From assembly GCF_011752565.1 (NCBI RefSeq), contig NZ_VWXK01000022.1:36320-100319 (forward strand): DNA of 64,000 nucleotides, written 5' to 3'. Numbering within the stretch: position 1 is the first letter of the stretch; every line of letters starts with the position of its first letter. Below the pieces are notes generated by a model, which had not been told where the DNA came from, searched no databases, and worked only from the letters and a program-made list of their open reading frames with translations. The position numbers and the translations under genes were made by a program. Of the stretch, positions 9,454 through 17,945 are shown one piece after another. This DNA comes from Pantoea sp. Ap-967 (GTDB taxonomy: Bacteria > Pseudomonadota > Gammaproteobacteria > Pseudomonadales > Pseudomonadaceae).

Positions 9454-10227
9454 ATGACCGACCAAGCCTTTGCCCAGGCCGACCCGGATTGGGTCGAGCT
9501 GATCAGCCTGGCCCGTGAGTGGTTCAACGGCCCACTCGGCCAGCTGATGCTCAAGGAGGAGGAAAAACTGCTGGAAGAAGAGCTCGGGCGCTTCTTCGGC
9601 GGCTACCTCGTGCACTACGGCCCGTGCGCCGAGGCCCCGCCCAGCGCGCCCCAGGTGCAGCGCAACGTTCGCCTTGGCGCGCCGCTGCCGGGGGTGGAAA
9701 TCGTGTGTGAGGAGCAGGCCTGGCCGCTGGGCGAGCACGCCGCCGACGTGGTGGTGCTGCAGCATGGCCTGGACTTCAGCCTGTCACCCCACGGCTTGCT
9801 GCGTGAGGCGGCCAGCGCGGTGCGCCCCGGCGGGCACCTGCTGATCGTCGGCATCAACCCCTGGAGCGGCTGGGGCCTGCGCCATTTCTTCAGCCACGGG
9901 GCCCTGCGCAAGGCGCGCTGCATCTCGCCCTCGCGGGTGGGCGACTGGCTCAACCTGCTGGGCTTCGCGCTGGAGAAACGCCGCTTCGGGTGCTATCGTC
10001 CGCCGCTCACTTCACCGGCCTGGCAGCAACGCCTGGCAGGCTGGGAGCGGGTGGCGGGGGGCTGGCAAGGTGCTGGCGGCGGGGTCTACCTGCTGGTGGC
10101 GCGCAAGATGGTGGTCGGCCTGCGGCCGCTGCGCCAGGTGCGCCGCGAACCGATGGGCAAGCTGCTGCCCCTGCCGTTGGCCAAGGTCAACCGTACTGCC
10201 GTCAACCCGGATACCGAAAAGCACTGA
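9454..10227 (+). CDS. SAM-dependent methyltransferase, class I
   Basis: A 257-residue protein of the methyltransferase-11 type found beside gloB and rnhA in Pseudomonas. The central part holds DVVVLQHGLDFS and a post-motif AASAVRPGGHLLIVGINPWS, the usual strand-turn region of SAM methyltransferases, but the glycine-rich motif I is poorly conserved. The start MTDQAFAQAD at 9454 follows the purine-rich sequence GAGGGAGAG. An in-frame upstream ATG at 9431 lacks a good ribosome site. The substrate is unknown. The stop is 13 bases before rnhA, so the two are likely co-transcribed. Confidence 0.85.
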   Translation: MTDQAFAQADPDWVELISLAREWFNGPLGQLMLKEEEKLLEEELGRFFGGYLVHYGPCAEAPPSAPQVQRNVRLGAPLPGVEIVCEEQAWPLGEHAADVVVLQHGLDFSLSPHGLLREAASAVRPGGHLLIVGINPWSGWGLRHFFSHGALRKARCISPSRVGDWLNLLGFALEKRRFGCYRPPLTSPAWQQRLAGWERVAGGWQGAGGGVYLLVARKMVVGLRPLRQVRREPMGKLLPLPLAKVNRTAVNPDTEKH

Positions 10228-10240
10228 ACATGAGTGGTAC

Positions 10241-10687
10241 ATGAGCGAAAGCGTCGAGATGTATACCGATGGCGCCTGCAAGGGCAACCCCGGCCCAGGC
10301 GGCTGGGGTGTCCTGCTGGTCTTCAAGGGTGTCGAGAAGGAACTGTGGGGCGGCGAGCGCGAAACCACCAACAACCGCATGGAACTGATGGCCGCGATCC
10401 AGGGGCTGATGGCGCTCAAGCGTGAGTGCGAGGTGGTGCTGACCACCGACTCGCAGTACGTGATGAAGGGCATCAACGAATGGATGGCCAACTGGAAGAA
10501 GCGCGGCTGGAAGACCGCCGCCAAGGAACCGGTGAAAAATGCCGACCTGTGGCAGCTGCTCGATGAGCAGGTCAACCGCCACAAGGTCACCTGGAAGTGG
10601 GTGCGCGGGCATATCGGCCACCCGGGCAACGAGCGTGCCGACCAGTTGGCCAACCGTGGAGTCGAGGAAGTGCGCGCCAAGCGCTGA
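10241..10687 (+). CDS. rnhA: Ribonuclease HI
   Basis: A 148-residue RNase HI that cuts the RNA strand of RNA-DNA hybrids during replication and repair. The four catalytic carboxylates are visible: Asp in MYTDGACKGNPGPGGWG, Glu in NNRMELMAAI, Asp in TTDSQYV and Asp in GNERADQLA. Length is normal for the bacterial enzyme. It is followed by dnaQ after 55 bases. Confidence 0.98.
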   Translation: MSESVEMYTDGACKGNPGPGGWGVLLVFKGVEKELWGGERETTNNRMELMAAIQGLMALKRECEVVLTTDSQYVMKGINEWMANWKKRGWKTAAKEPVKNADLWQLLDEQVNRHKVTWKWVRGHIGHPGNERADQLANRGVEEVRAKR

Positions 10688-10698
10688 TGCGCTTGGGG

Positions 10699-10704
10699 TA
10701 TACT
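10699..10704 (+). promoter_or_regulatory. Candidate -10 box for dnaQ
   Basis: TATACT lies 39 bases before the dnaQ GTG start, in the rnhA-dnaQ gap. This would allow dnaQ its own start of transcription around 10711. No convincing -35 box is seen at the right distance, so the call is weak. Confidence 0.3.
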
Positions 10705-10742
10705 CACCGCCTTTGTAACTGATGCAAGTTGGAGCGCCCCGC

Positions 10743-11501
10743 GTGGAGCAGCAGCAAGATAAACGCCTGGTCATTCTCGATACCGAAACCACCGGTATGC
10801 CGGTCAGCGAAGGCCACCGGATCATCGAGATCGGCTGTGTCGAGGTCATGGGCCGACGCCTGACCGGGCGGCATTTCCACGTCTACCTGCAACCCGACCG
10901 CGAAAGTGACGAGGGGGCGATCAACGTCCACGGCATCACCGATGCGTTCCTGGTCGGCAAGCCGCGCTTTGCCGATGTGGCCGAGGAGTTCTTCGACTTC
11001 ATCCAGGGCGCCACCCTGGTCATCCACAACGCAGCGTTCGACGTTGGCTTCATCAACAACGAGTTCGCCTTGCTGGGGCAGGCCGACCGGGCCGATATCG
11101 CCAACCACTGCACCATCCTCGATACCCTGTTGCTGGCCCGTACCCGCCACCCGGGGCAGCGCAACAGCCTCGATGCGTTGTGCAAACGCTACGACATCGA
11201 CAACTCCGGCCGTGAACTGCACGGCGCACTGCTCGACTCCGAGTTGCTGGCTGACGTCTACCTGGCAATGACCGGTGGCCAGACCAGCCTGTCGCTGGCA
11301 GGGCATGGGGCCGACGGTGAGGGGGATGGCCAGGGCGGGACAGGCAGCGAGATCCGCCGGATTGTCGGGCGGGCGCCGGGGCGGGTGATCATGGCCTCGG
11401 CCGAGGAACTGGAGGCCCATGCCGAGCGGTTGGCGGCAGTGGCCAAGTCGGCGGGGGGGCCTTCGATGTGGCAGGCCTTGACCGAGACGCCTGCGGGTTG
11501 A
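10743..11501 (+). CDS. dnaQ: DNA polymerase III epsilon subunit (3'-5' proofreading)
   Basis: A 252-residue DEDDh exonuclease that proofreads for the replicative polymerase. Exo I is LDTETTGMP, Exo II is NAAFDVGFINNE and Exo III is HGALLDSELLADVY, with His at the H of HGALLDSE. The C-terminal tail would bind the alpha subunit. The GTG at 10743 is chosen because GGAG sits 8 bases upstream (10731-10734). An in-frame ATG at 10722 would add seven residues but has no ribosome site. The gene is followed by a REP-type hairpin. Confidence 0.96.
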   Translation: MEQQQDKRLVILDTETTGMPVSEGHRIIEIGCVEVMGRRLTGRHFHVYLQPDRESDEGAINVHGITDAFLVGKPRFADVAEEFFDFIQGATLVIHNAAFDVGFINNEFALLGQADRADIANHCTILDTLLLARTRHPGQRNSLDALCKRYDIDNSGRELHGALLDSELLADVYLAMTGGQTSLSLAGHGADGEGDGQGGTGSEIRRIVGRAPGRVIMASAEELEAHAERLAAVAKSAGGPSMWQALTETPAG

Positions 11502-11519
11502 CGTGTTCGCCTGCGTGGG

Positions 11520-11591
11520 CCTATCGCGAGCTGCGCTCGCTCCTACCAGGTGCACGCCGCCCCCGTAGGAGCGAGCGCAGCTCGCGATAGG
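11520..11591. repeat. REP-type inverted repeat (type B), probable terminator
   Basis: Two perfect 27-base arms, 11520-11546 and 11565-11591, with an 18-base loop. The core is CGCGAGCTGCGCTCGCTCC. It lies 18 bases after the dnaQ stop and before the decarboxylase start. The sequence is a different family from the 6965 and 14857 elements. Confidence 0.85.
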
Positions 11592-11660
11592 GCCCGCACA
11601 GGCAACACAACGCTCTACTACCCTCAATAGGACAACCAGTCCTGCGGGGGTAGTAGCCGG

Positions 11661-13910
11661 ATGTACAAGGACCTCAAGTTCCCGATTCTCATCGTGCACC
11701 GCGCCATCAAGGCCGACAGCGTCGCTGGCGAGCGCGTGCGGGGCATTGCCGATGAACTGAGCCAGGACGGCTTTGCCGTTATCAAGGCCGCCGACCACGC
11801 CGAGGCGCGCTTGGTCGCCACCACCCACCATGGCCTGGCCTGCATGCTGATCGCCGCCGAAGGCGCCGGCGACAACACCCACCTGCTGCAGAACATGGCC
11901 GAGCTGATCCGCCTGGCCCGCCTGCGTGCACCCAACCTGCCGATTTTCGCCCTGGGCGAGCAGGTCACCCTGGAAAACGCCCCTGCCGAGGCCATGAGCG
12001 AGCTGAACCAGCTGCGCGGCATCCTCTACCTGTTCGAAGACACCGTGCCGTTTCTCGCCCGGCAAGTGGCCCGCGCCGCGCACAACTACCTCGACGGCCT
12101 GCTGCCACCGTTTTTCAAGGCCCTGGTGCAGCACACCGCGCAGTCCAACTATTCCTGGCACACCCCCGGCCACGGCGGTGGCGTGGCCTACCGCAAGAGC
12201 CCGGTGGGGCAGGCGTTTCACCAATTCTTCGGGGAAAACACCCTGCGCTCGGACCTGTCGGTGTCGGTGCCGGAGCTGGGTTCGCTGCTCGACCATACTG
12301 GCCCTCTGGCAGAAGCCGAGGCTCGCGCTGCGCGCAACTTCGGCGCCGACCACACCTTCTTCGTCATCAATGGCACTTCCACCGCGAACAAGATCGTCTG
12401 GCACGCGATGGTCGGGCGCGACGACCTGGTGCTGGTCGACCGCAACTGCCACAAGTCGGTGGTCCACGCGATCATCATGACCGGGGCCATCCCTTTGTAC
12501 CTGTGCCCGGAACGCAACGAGCTGGGCATCATCGGCCCCATCCCGCTCAGCGAGTTCAGCCCCGCGTCGATCCAGGCGAAGATCCACGCCAACCCGCTGG
12601 CCAGGGGCCGCGAGCCGCGGATCAAACTGGCGGTGGTGACCAACTCGACCTACGACGGCCTGTGCTACCACGCCGGGCTGATCAAGCAGGCCCTGGGCGC
12701 CAGTGTCGAGGTGCTGCACTTCGACGAGGCCTGGTTCGCCTACGCCGCATTCCATGATTTCTTCGAAGGGCGCTTTGCCATGGGCACCGCCTGCAGCGGC
12801 GACAGCCCGCTGGTGTTCAGCACCCATTCCACCCACAAGCTGCTGGCGGCGTTCAGCCAGGCGTCAATGATTCACGTGCAGGACGGGGCCCAGCGCCAGC
12901 TGGACCGCGACCGCTTCAACGAAGCCTTCATGATGCACATCTCCACCTCGCCGCAGTACAGCATCCTTGCCTCGCTGGACGTGGCGTCGACCATGATGGA
13001 AGGCCCGGCGGGGCGTTCGCTGCTGCAGGAAATGTTCGACGAGGCCCTGAGCTTTCGCCGCGCCCTGGCCAACCTGCGCGAGCACATTGCTGCCGACGAC
13101 TGGTGGTTCAGCATCTGGCAGCCGCCGGCCACCGAAGGTATCCACCGCCTGGCAGCCCAGGATTGGCAACTGCAACCGGGGGCGCCCTGGCATGGCTTTG
13201 GCGAGGTGGCCGAAGGCTATGTGCTGCTCGACCCGCTCAAGGTCACCCTGGTGATGCCGGGGCTCAGTGCCGACGGGGTGCTGGGCGAGCGTGGCATTCC
13301 CGCGGCGGTGGTCAGCAAGTTCCTGTGGGAGCGTGGGCTGGTGGTGGAGAAGACGGGCCTGTACAGCTTCCTGGTGCTGTTCTCGATGGGCATCACCAAG
13401 GGCAAATGGAGCACGCTGCTGACCGAGCTGCTGGAGTTCAAGCGCCACTACGACGCCAATACCGCACTGGCGAGCTGCCTGCCCAGCGTTGTCGCGGTGG
13501 ACGCTGCGCGTTACCAGGGGTTGGGCCTGCGTGACCTGTGCGGCCAGTTGCATGAATGCTACCGCAGCAATGCCACGGCCAAGCAGCTCAAGCGCCTGTT
13601 CAGCCGCTTGCCGGAGGTGGCCCAGAGCCCTGCGCAGGCCTATGACCAGATGGTGCGGGGAGAGGTGGAGGCGGTGCCGATCGAGGCCCTGTCAGGCCGG
13701 GTTGCGGCCGTGATGCTGGTGCCATACCCACCCGGCATCCCGTTGATTATGCCGGGCGAGCGGTTCACCGAAGCGACCCGCTCGATCCTCGACTACCTGG
13801 CGTTCGCCCGGGCGTTCAACCGTGGTTTCCCAGGCTTCGTCGCCGATGTGCACGGCCTGCAGAACGAGCGGGGCCAGTACACGGTGGACTGCATCAAGGA
13901 ATGCGAATGA
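11661..13910 (+). CDS. ldcA: PLP-dependent Orn/Lys/Arg decarboxylase, probably lysine decarboxylase
   Basis: A 749-residue fold-type I PLP decarboxylase with a receiver-like wing domain (about 1-130), a catalytic core and a C-terminal domain. The PLP lysine is in FSTHSTHKLLAAFSQASMIH, with WHTPGHGGGVAY and FHFDEAW-like segments (VLHFDEAWFAYAAF) upstream. Length and gene position next to dnaQ match the P. aeruginosa LdcA / P. putida lysine decarboxylase as I recall them. It would convert L-lysine to cadaverine, feeding catabolism and buffering pH. Substrate choice within the family (Lys versus Arg) cannot be read with certainty from sequence. Confidence 0.9.
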   Translation: MYKDLKFPILIVHRAIKADSVAGERVRGIADELSQDGFAVIKAADHAEARLVATTHHGLACMLIAAEGAGDNTHLLQNMAELIRLARLRAPNLPIFALGEQVTLENAPAEAMSELNQLRGILYLFEDTVPFLARQVARAAHNYLDGLLPPFFKALVQHTAQSNYSWHTPGHGGGVAYRKSPVGQAFHQFFGENTLRSDLSVSVPELGSLLDHTGPLAEAEARAARNFGADHTFFVINGTSTANKIVWHAMVGRDDLVLVDRNCHKSVVHAIIMTGAIPLYLCPERNELGIIGPIPLSEFSPASIQAKIHANPLARGREPRIKLAVVTNSTYDGLCYHAGLIKQALGASVEVLHFDEAWFAYAAFHDFFEGRFAMGTACSGDSPLVFSTHSTHKLLAAFSQASMIHVQDGAQRQLDRDRFNEAFMMHISTSPQYSILASLDVASTMMEGPAGRSLLQEMFDEALSFRRALANLREHIAADDWWFSIWQPPATEGIHRLAAQDWQLQPGAPWHGFGEVAEGYVLLDPLKVTLVMPGLSADGVLGERGIPAAVVSKFLWERGLVVEKTGLYSFLVLFSMGITKGKWSTLLTELLEFKRHYDANTALASCLPSVVAVDAARYQGLGLRDLCGQLHECYRSNATAKQLKRLFSRLPEVAQSPAQAYDQMVRGEVEAVPIEALSGRVAAVMLVPYPPGIPLIMPGERFTEATRSILDYLAFARAFNRGFPGFVADVHGLQNERGQYTVDCIKECE

Positions 13911-14112
13911 TCTCGACGCCCGACTGCGCCAGCTCGAAGCGGTCTTCACCCAGGTGGTTGACGCGGTCGCCGATGGCCAGGCGATAGGTGGTGATCGGGG
14001 CGCCCTGGATACTGCCGTCGGCCTGGAGGGTGGACTCCTGGAATTCGTGGACGGGGTAGATACGGCCTTCGGCGTCACGGGCGTGGAATTGGCCGACCAT
14101 TACTGCTGCCAT
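13894..14112 (-). CDS. Small conserved-looking protein of unknown function
   Basis: A 72-residue protein with no signal peptide or membrane segment. The start at 14112 (MAAVMVGQFHARDAEGR) has an AGAGG ribosome site about 11 bases upstream. The sequence looks like a small beta-rich domain (RIYPVHEFQEST ... ITTYRLAIGDRVNHLGEDRFEL). Its 3' end overlaps the convergent decarboxylase stop by 17 bases. Base composition and codon-position pattern look coding, and I recall a similar small gene beside the decarboxylase in other Pseudomonas. No function assigned. Confidence 0.65.
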   Translation of the reverse strand: MAAVMVGQFHARDAEGRIYPVHEFQESTLQADGSIQGAPITTYRLAIGDRVNHLGEDRFELAQSGVEIIRIP

Positions 14113-14270
14113 TTGGGTGAAAACCTCTGAATTACGTAGGAAATGTCTGCAGGGATAGACCGTGAAAGATACCTGGAAGTTTTCGCCTTGCGGAAAAAAA
14201 ACCAAGGTGCCGAGGAACGGTCATCTATAACTACTGACGTCCCTTTCCCCAGCAAAGGTTGGAAATCGCC

Positions 14271-14831
14271 ATGAGCCAGGTGTATTCGGTAGCGGTCGTC
14301 GTCGGCAGCTTGCGCAAGGATTCCTACAACCGCAAGGTGGCCCGCGCACTTTCGGAGCTGGCGCCGTCCAGCCTTGCCCTGAAAATCGTCGAGATCGGCG
14401 ACCTGCCGCTGTACAACGAAGATGTCGAGGCCGAAGGTGTGCCCGAGGCGTGGAAGCGCTTTCGCGACGAGATCCGCCGCAGCGATGCGGTGCTGTTCCT
14501 GACCCCGGAGTACAACCGCTCGGTGCCCGGCGGCCTGAAGAATGCCATCGACGTGGGCTCGCGGCCCTATGGGCAAAGTGCCTGGAGCGGCAAGCCAGCC
14601 GCGGTGGCCAGCGTGTCGCCGGGGGCCATTGGCGGCTTTGGTGCCAATCATGCGCTGCGCCAGTCGCTGGTGTTTCTCGACATGCCGTGCATGCAGATGC
14701 CCGAAGCATATATCGGTGGGGCGGCCACGCTGTTCGACGAGGCTGGCAAGCTCAATGACAAGACCCGGCCGTTCCTGCAAGGGTTTATCGACAAGTTTGC
14801 GTCCTGGGTGAAGTTGAACCGGGCAGTTTGA
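14271..14831 (+). CDS. chrR: NAD(P)H-dependent FMN reductase, ChrR-type quinone/chromate reductase
   Basis: A 186-residue flavodoxin-fold FMN enzyme. The phosphate-binding loop is VGSLRKDSYNRK and the FMN signature is LTPEYNRSVPGGLKNAIDV, followed by SRPYGQSAWSGKPAAVASVSP. Length and N terminus (MSQVYSVAVVVGSLRK) match the P. putida ChrR as remembered, an obligate two-electron quinone reductase that also reduces chromate and protects against peroxide stress. A TTG at 14259 is in frame but the ATG is preferred, with AAAGG/GGA upstream. The gene is divergent from the small gene at 13894-14112 and followed by a REP hairpin. Confidence 0.93.
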   Translation: MSQVYSVAVVVGSLRKDSYNRKVARALSELAPSSLALKIVEIGDLPLYNEDVEAEGVPEAWKRFRDEIRRSDAVLFLTPEYNRSVPGGLKNAIDVGSRPYGQSAWSGKPAAVASVSPGAIGGFGANHALRQSLVFLDMPCMQMPEAYIGGAATLFDEAGKLNDKTRPFLQGFIDKFASWVKLNRAV

Positions 14832-14856
14832 TCCTTCTGCGTTTCTTGAGCTGACG

Positions 14857-14926
14857 CATTCGCGGGCAAGCCCGCTCCCACAGGGGCAAACGCAATACCC
14901 TGTGGGAGCGGGCTTGCCCGCGAATG
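14857..14926. repeat. REP-type inverted repeat (type A), bidirectional terminator
   Basis: Perfect 29-base arms at 14857-14885 and 14898-14926 with a 12-base loop. The core CGCGGGCAAGCCCGCTCCCA is the type A REP sequence. It sits between the convergent ends of chrR and phnX and can serve as terminator for both. Confidence 0.88.
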
Positions 14927-14942
14927 ATCCACCATCGATCTG

Positions 14943-15770
14943 TCAGAACGCCTGCGGCATCTCACCCTTGGCCAAGCGGCGGTTGATGTCGGCAATCACT
15001 TCCGGCAACTCGTTGATGGTGTCGATCAGGTAGTGCGGCCGCGACCCGGCAAACAGCTGGTGAATGCGCTTGCGCTCGCTTTCCAGCTTTTCCGCGCTCA
15101 AGGCGCGGTAGCCTTCCCAGGTCAGCCCCAGGGCGTTGCCCGAGCACACCAGTGCCACGGTCCACATCCCGGCACGGCGGCCTTCGAGGATGCCCGGCAC
15201 GGTGTCGTCGACCTTCACGCACGCCGCCACGTCATCGATCCCCAAGGCAATCACGTTGGCCAGGGCCTGGGCCGGCCACGGGCGGCCATTGGGGGTTTCG
15301 TCGGTGGCCACCACGTGGTCGGCGACGTAGCCGTTGTTCGCCGCCAGCTCCACCACCTTGTCCATCACCACCTTTGGGTAGCCCGAGCACGAGCCGATCT
15401 TCAGGCCGTCCTGACGCAGGCCGGTCAGGGTGTCCAGGGCGCCGGGAATCAGCGCCGAGTGCACGGCGATCTTCTCGATCTGCAGGGGCATGAAGCGGTT
15501 GTAGATGGCGGTGACGTCATCGTCGGTCGGCGTGCGGCCAAACACCTTGCGGTAGCGCTCGGCAATTTCCGGCACGTCGCACAGGGTGCGAATGTGGTCC
15601 CACTTGCCCATGCCCATCGGGCCACGGGCCTCTTCGATGGACACTTGCACGTCGAATTCGGCGAACGCCTCGACGAAGATCTGGGTGGGGGCGAAGGAGC
15701 CGAAGTCGACCACGGTGCCGGCCCAGTCAAGGATGGCGGCTTGCAGCTGGGTAGGGTTGCTGTAGTTCAT
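14943..15770 (-). CDS. phnX: Phosphonoacetaldehyde hydrolase (phosphonatase)
   Basis: A 275-residue HAD-superfamily enzyme that splits phosphonoacetaldehyde to acetaldehyde and phosphate. The nucleophile Asp is in ILDWAGTVVDFGS. The cap-domain Schiff-base lysine is in GPMGMGKWDHI. Later HAD motifs are SCSGYPK and KVDDTVPGI. The ATG at 15770 follows the phnW stop by 35 bases, so the two are an operon giving the two-step breakdown of 2-aminoethylphosphonate. The open frame extends upstream but the extra part is the shadow of phnW. Confidence 0.97.
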   Translation of the reverse strand: MNYSNPTQLQAAILDWAGTVVDFGSFAPTQIFVEAFAEFDVQVSIEEARGPMGMGKWDHIRTLCDVPEIAERYRKVFGRTPTDDDVTAIYNRFMPLQIEKIAVHSALIPGALDTLTGLRQDGLKIGSCSGYPKVVMDKVVELAANNGYVADHVVATDETPNGRPWPAQALANVIALGIDDVAACVKVDDTVPGILEGRRAGMWTVALVCSGNALGLTWEGYRALSAEKLESERKRIHQLFAGSRPHYLIDTINELPEVIADINRRLAKGEMPQAF

Positions 15771-15805
15771 GTGCGCGTTTTCCTGAATTCGGGTGGGCAA
15801 AGGGG

Positions 15806-16912
15806 TTAGATGTCCAGCACTTCCATTTCCCGCAGCACCTGGGCCACGGCATTCACGGCGGCTTGCATGCCATCGGCACCTACTACGCCGATGCAGCCGA
15901 CGCGGAAGGTTTCCACCTGGGTCAGCTTGCCGGGGTAGAGGATGAAACCCTTGGCCTTGACCCGCTCGTAGAAGTCCTTGAACTGGTAGCGCGGGTTGTT
16001 CGGGGCGTGGAAGGTGACGATGATCGGCGCCTGGATCTCGGCGGGCAGGAAGCTGCGCAGGCCAATGGCGGCCATGCCGTCGAGCAGGGTCTTGCAGTTG
16101 TCGGCATAGCGCTGGTGGCGAGCCGGCAGGCCACCTTCCTCGTTGTACTGTTGCAGCGCTTCGTGCAGGGCGGCGACCACGTGGGTAGGCGGGGTGAAGC
16201 GCCACTGGCCGGTCTTGGCCATGTAGGCATGCTGGTCGTGCAGGTCCATGGCCAGGGAGTGGGCATTGCCTTCGGCGGCGGCCAGGGCGGTTTTCTCGGC
16301 AAATACGAAGCCCATGCCGGGCACGCCTTCCAGGCACTTGCCAGAGGCTGCGATCAGCGCCTCGAAGGGAATCTCGCGGGCATCGATGGGCAGTGCGCCG
16401 AACGAACTCATGGCATCGATGATCAGGCGCTTGCCGTGGCGTTTGATGACCTGGGCAATGTCCGGCAGCGGGTTGAGGATGCCGGTGCTGGTTTCGCAGT
16501 GGATCAGCGCCACGTGGGTGATGGCCGGGTCGGCGGCCAGCAGGCGGTCGACATCGGCGGCGGTGGTGGGCTGGTCTTCGGCGGTTTCGAAGGTGCTGTA
16601 GGTGCGGCCGAGCACCTTGCAGATCTTCGCCAGGCGCTGGCCGTAGGCGCCGTTGATCAGTACCAGCACCTTGCCGTCGCGCGGCACCAGGGTGCCGATG
16701 GCCGCTTCCACGGCGAAGGTGCCGCTGCCTTGCAGGGGCACGCAGTGGTGGCTGGCGCTGCCGTCGATGATCGCCAGCAGTTGCTCGCAGACGCTGGCGG
16801 TCAGCTGGTTGAAGTCGCGGTCCCAGGAGCCCCAGTCCACCAGCATGGCTTGGCGGGTGCGGATTGATGTGGTCAGTGGACCTGGGGTCAGCAGAATCGG
16901 GGCGTTGCTCAT
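15806..16912 (-). CDS. phnW: 2-Aminoethylphosphonate--pyruvate transaminase
   Basis: A 368-residue fold-type I PLP aminotransferase that moves the amino group of 2-aminoethylphosphonate to pyruvate, giving phosphonoacetaldehyde and alanine. The N terminus MSNAPILLTPGPLTTSIRTR and the segment VDWGSWDRDFN are typical of PhnW. The PLP lysine is in AASGKCLEGVPGMGFVF and the PLP-binding Asp is in IIDAMSSFGALP. It is the first gene of phnWX and is divergent from a LysR regulator. Confidence 0.97.
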   Translation of the reverse strand: MSNAPILLTPGPLTTSIRTRQAMLVDWGSWDRDFNQLTASVCEQLLAIIDGSASHHCVPLQGSGTFAVEAAIGTLVPRDGKVLVLINGAYGQRLAKICKVLGRTYSTFETAEDQPTTAADVDRLLAADPAITHVALIHCETSTGILNPLPDIAQVIKRHGKRLIIDAMSSFGALPIDAREIPFEALIAASGKCLEGVPGMGFVFAEKTALAAAEGNAHSLAMDLHDQHAYMAKTGQWRFTPPTHVVAALHEALQQYNEEGGLPARHQRYADNCKTLLDGMAAIGLRSFLPAEIQAPIIVTFHAPNNPRYQFKDFYERVKAKGFILYPGKLTQVETFRVGCIGVVGADGMQAAVNAVAQVLREMEVLDI

Positions 16913-17024
16913 TCCGTTATTCCTCACAAGCGGTGGGCTGAAACTACGGGGCCTAGGTTGCAATTGCGGCTGCTATCAATCAAATTGTTTGTTGTTATCC
17001 GAGCTATAAGTCAGGCCGATACGA
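16913..17024. promoter_or_regulatory. Divergent phnW / LysR promoter region
   Basis: This 112-base region is AT-richer than its neighbours and separates phnW from its likely regulator. It holds the palindrome GCAATTGC at 16960-16967 and a TATAAG at 17005-17010 that could be the regulator's -10 box. LysR regulators usually bind such divergent gaps, but no site can be assigned firmly by eye. Confidence 0.4.
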
Positions 17025-17888
17025 ATGAACCTGTTCCAACTACGCGCCTTCGATGCCGTCGCCCGTGAGGGCAGCTTTACCCGCGCCGCCGCACGCCTGT
17101 TCATCAGCCAGCCGGCGGTGACCGGGCACGTCAAGGCACTGGAAGAGCACTACCAGATCACCCTGTTGCGGCGCACCGCCCGGCGGGTGGAATTGACCGA
17201 GGAAGGCACACGCCTGGCGGCGATCACCCGCGCCATGTTTGGCCTGGCCGAGGAGGCCCAGGCCATGCTCGAAGCCAACCGCCAGCTGCTGACCGGGCGC
17301 CTGGAGGTGGCCGCCGACGGCCCGCACCGGGTCATGCCGATGCTGGCGCTGCTGCGCGAGCGCTACCCGGGCATCACCGTCAACCTGCGCCTGGGCAATG
17401 CCCAGGAAACCCTGGCCGCGCTGCTCAGCGAGCACGCCGACGTGGCCGTGCTGACCGAAATCGAGCCGCGCAAGGGCCTGCACCTGCAGGCCCTGTGCGA
17501 GTCGCGGCTGTGCGCCTTGCTGCCAGCCGGGCATGCCTGGGCCAGCGGCGAGCACGACCTGCCGCTGGCCGAGCTGCACCAGCAGATCATGGTGCTGCGC
17601 GAGCCCAGCTCCACCACCCGGCGCACCTTCGACAAGGCCTGCGCCAAGGCCGCGGTGCAGCCGCGCGTGCTGCTTGAGCTGGACAGCCGTGAAGCGGTTA
17701 CCGAGGCGGTGGCTTCGCAGTTGGGCATCGGCGTGGTGTCGTCCACCGAGGTGGCCAACGACCCACGGGTGGTGGCGCGGCCGTTGGTGGGCGAAGGCCT
17801 GGTCAACCAGCACCTGATCGGTTGCCTGGAGCGCCGCCGCGAGTTGCGCCTGATTCAGGCGTTCCTGGGTTTGGCGGCCGGCCTGTGA
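17025..17888 (+). CDS. LysR-type regulator of phnWX
   Basis: A 287-residue LysR-family regulator. The winged helix-turn-helix is at residues 1-60 (FQLRAFDAVAREGSFTRAAA, then SQPAVTGHVKALEE). The remaining 220 residues form the substrate-binding effector domain. Its divergent position to phnW strongly suggests that it activates phnWX in response to 2-aminoethylphosphonate; this is inferred from context and known phosphonate-linked LysR proteins. Confidence 0.9.
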   Translation: MNLFQLRAFDAVAREGSFTRAAARLFISQPAVTGHVKALEEHYQITLLRRTARRVELTEEGTRLAAITRAMFGLAEEAQAMLEANRQLLTGRLEVAADGPHRVMPMLALLRERYPGITVNLRLGNAQETLAALLSEHADVAVLTEIEPRKGLHLQALCESRLCALLPAGHAWASGEHDLPLAELHQQIMVLREPSSTTRRTFDKACAKAAVQPRVLLELDSREAVTEAVASQLGIGVVSSTEVANDPRVVARPLVGEGLVNQHLIGCLERRRELRLIQAFLGLAAGL

Positions 17889-17945
17889 TGGCCGTGGCGC
17901 CCAGGGCGGTCTAAGATGCCCGGCATTGAGCCGACAGGACCGTCG

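Noticed and set aside
10704..12836. Long minus-strand open frame of 710 codons across dnaQ and the decarboxylase
   Set aside because: It runs antisense through two genes with conserved motifs and has no recognisable domain.
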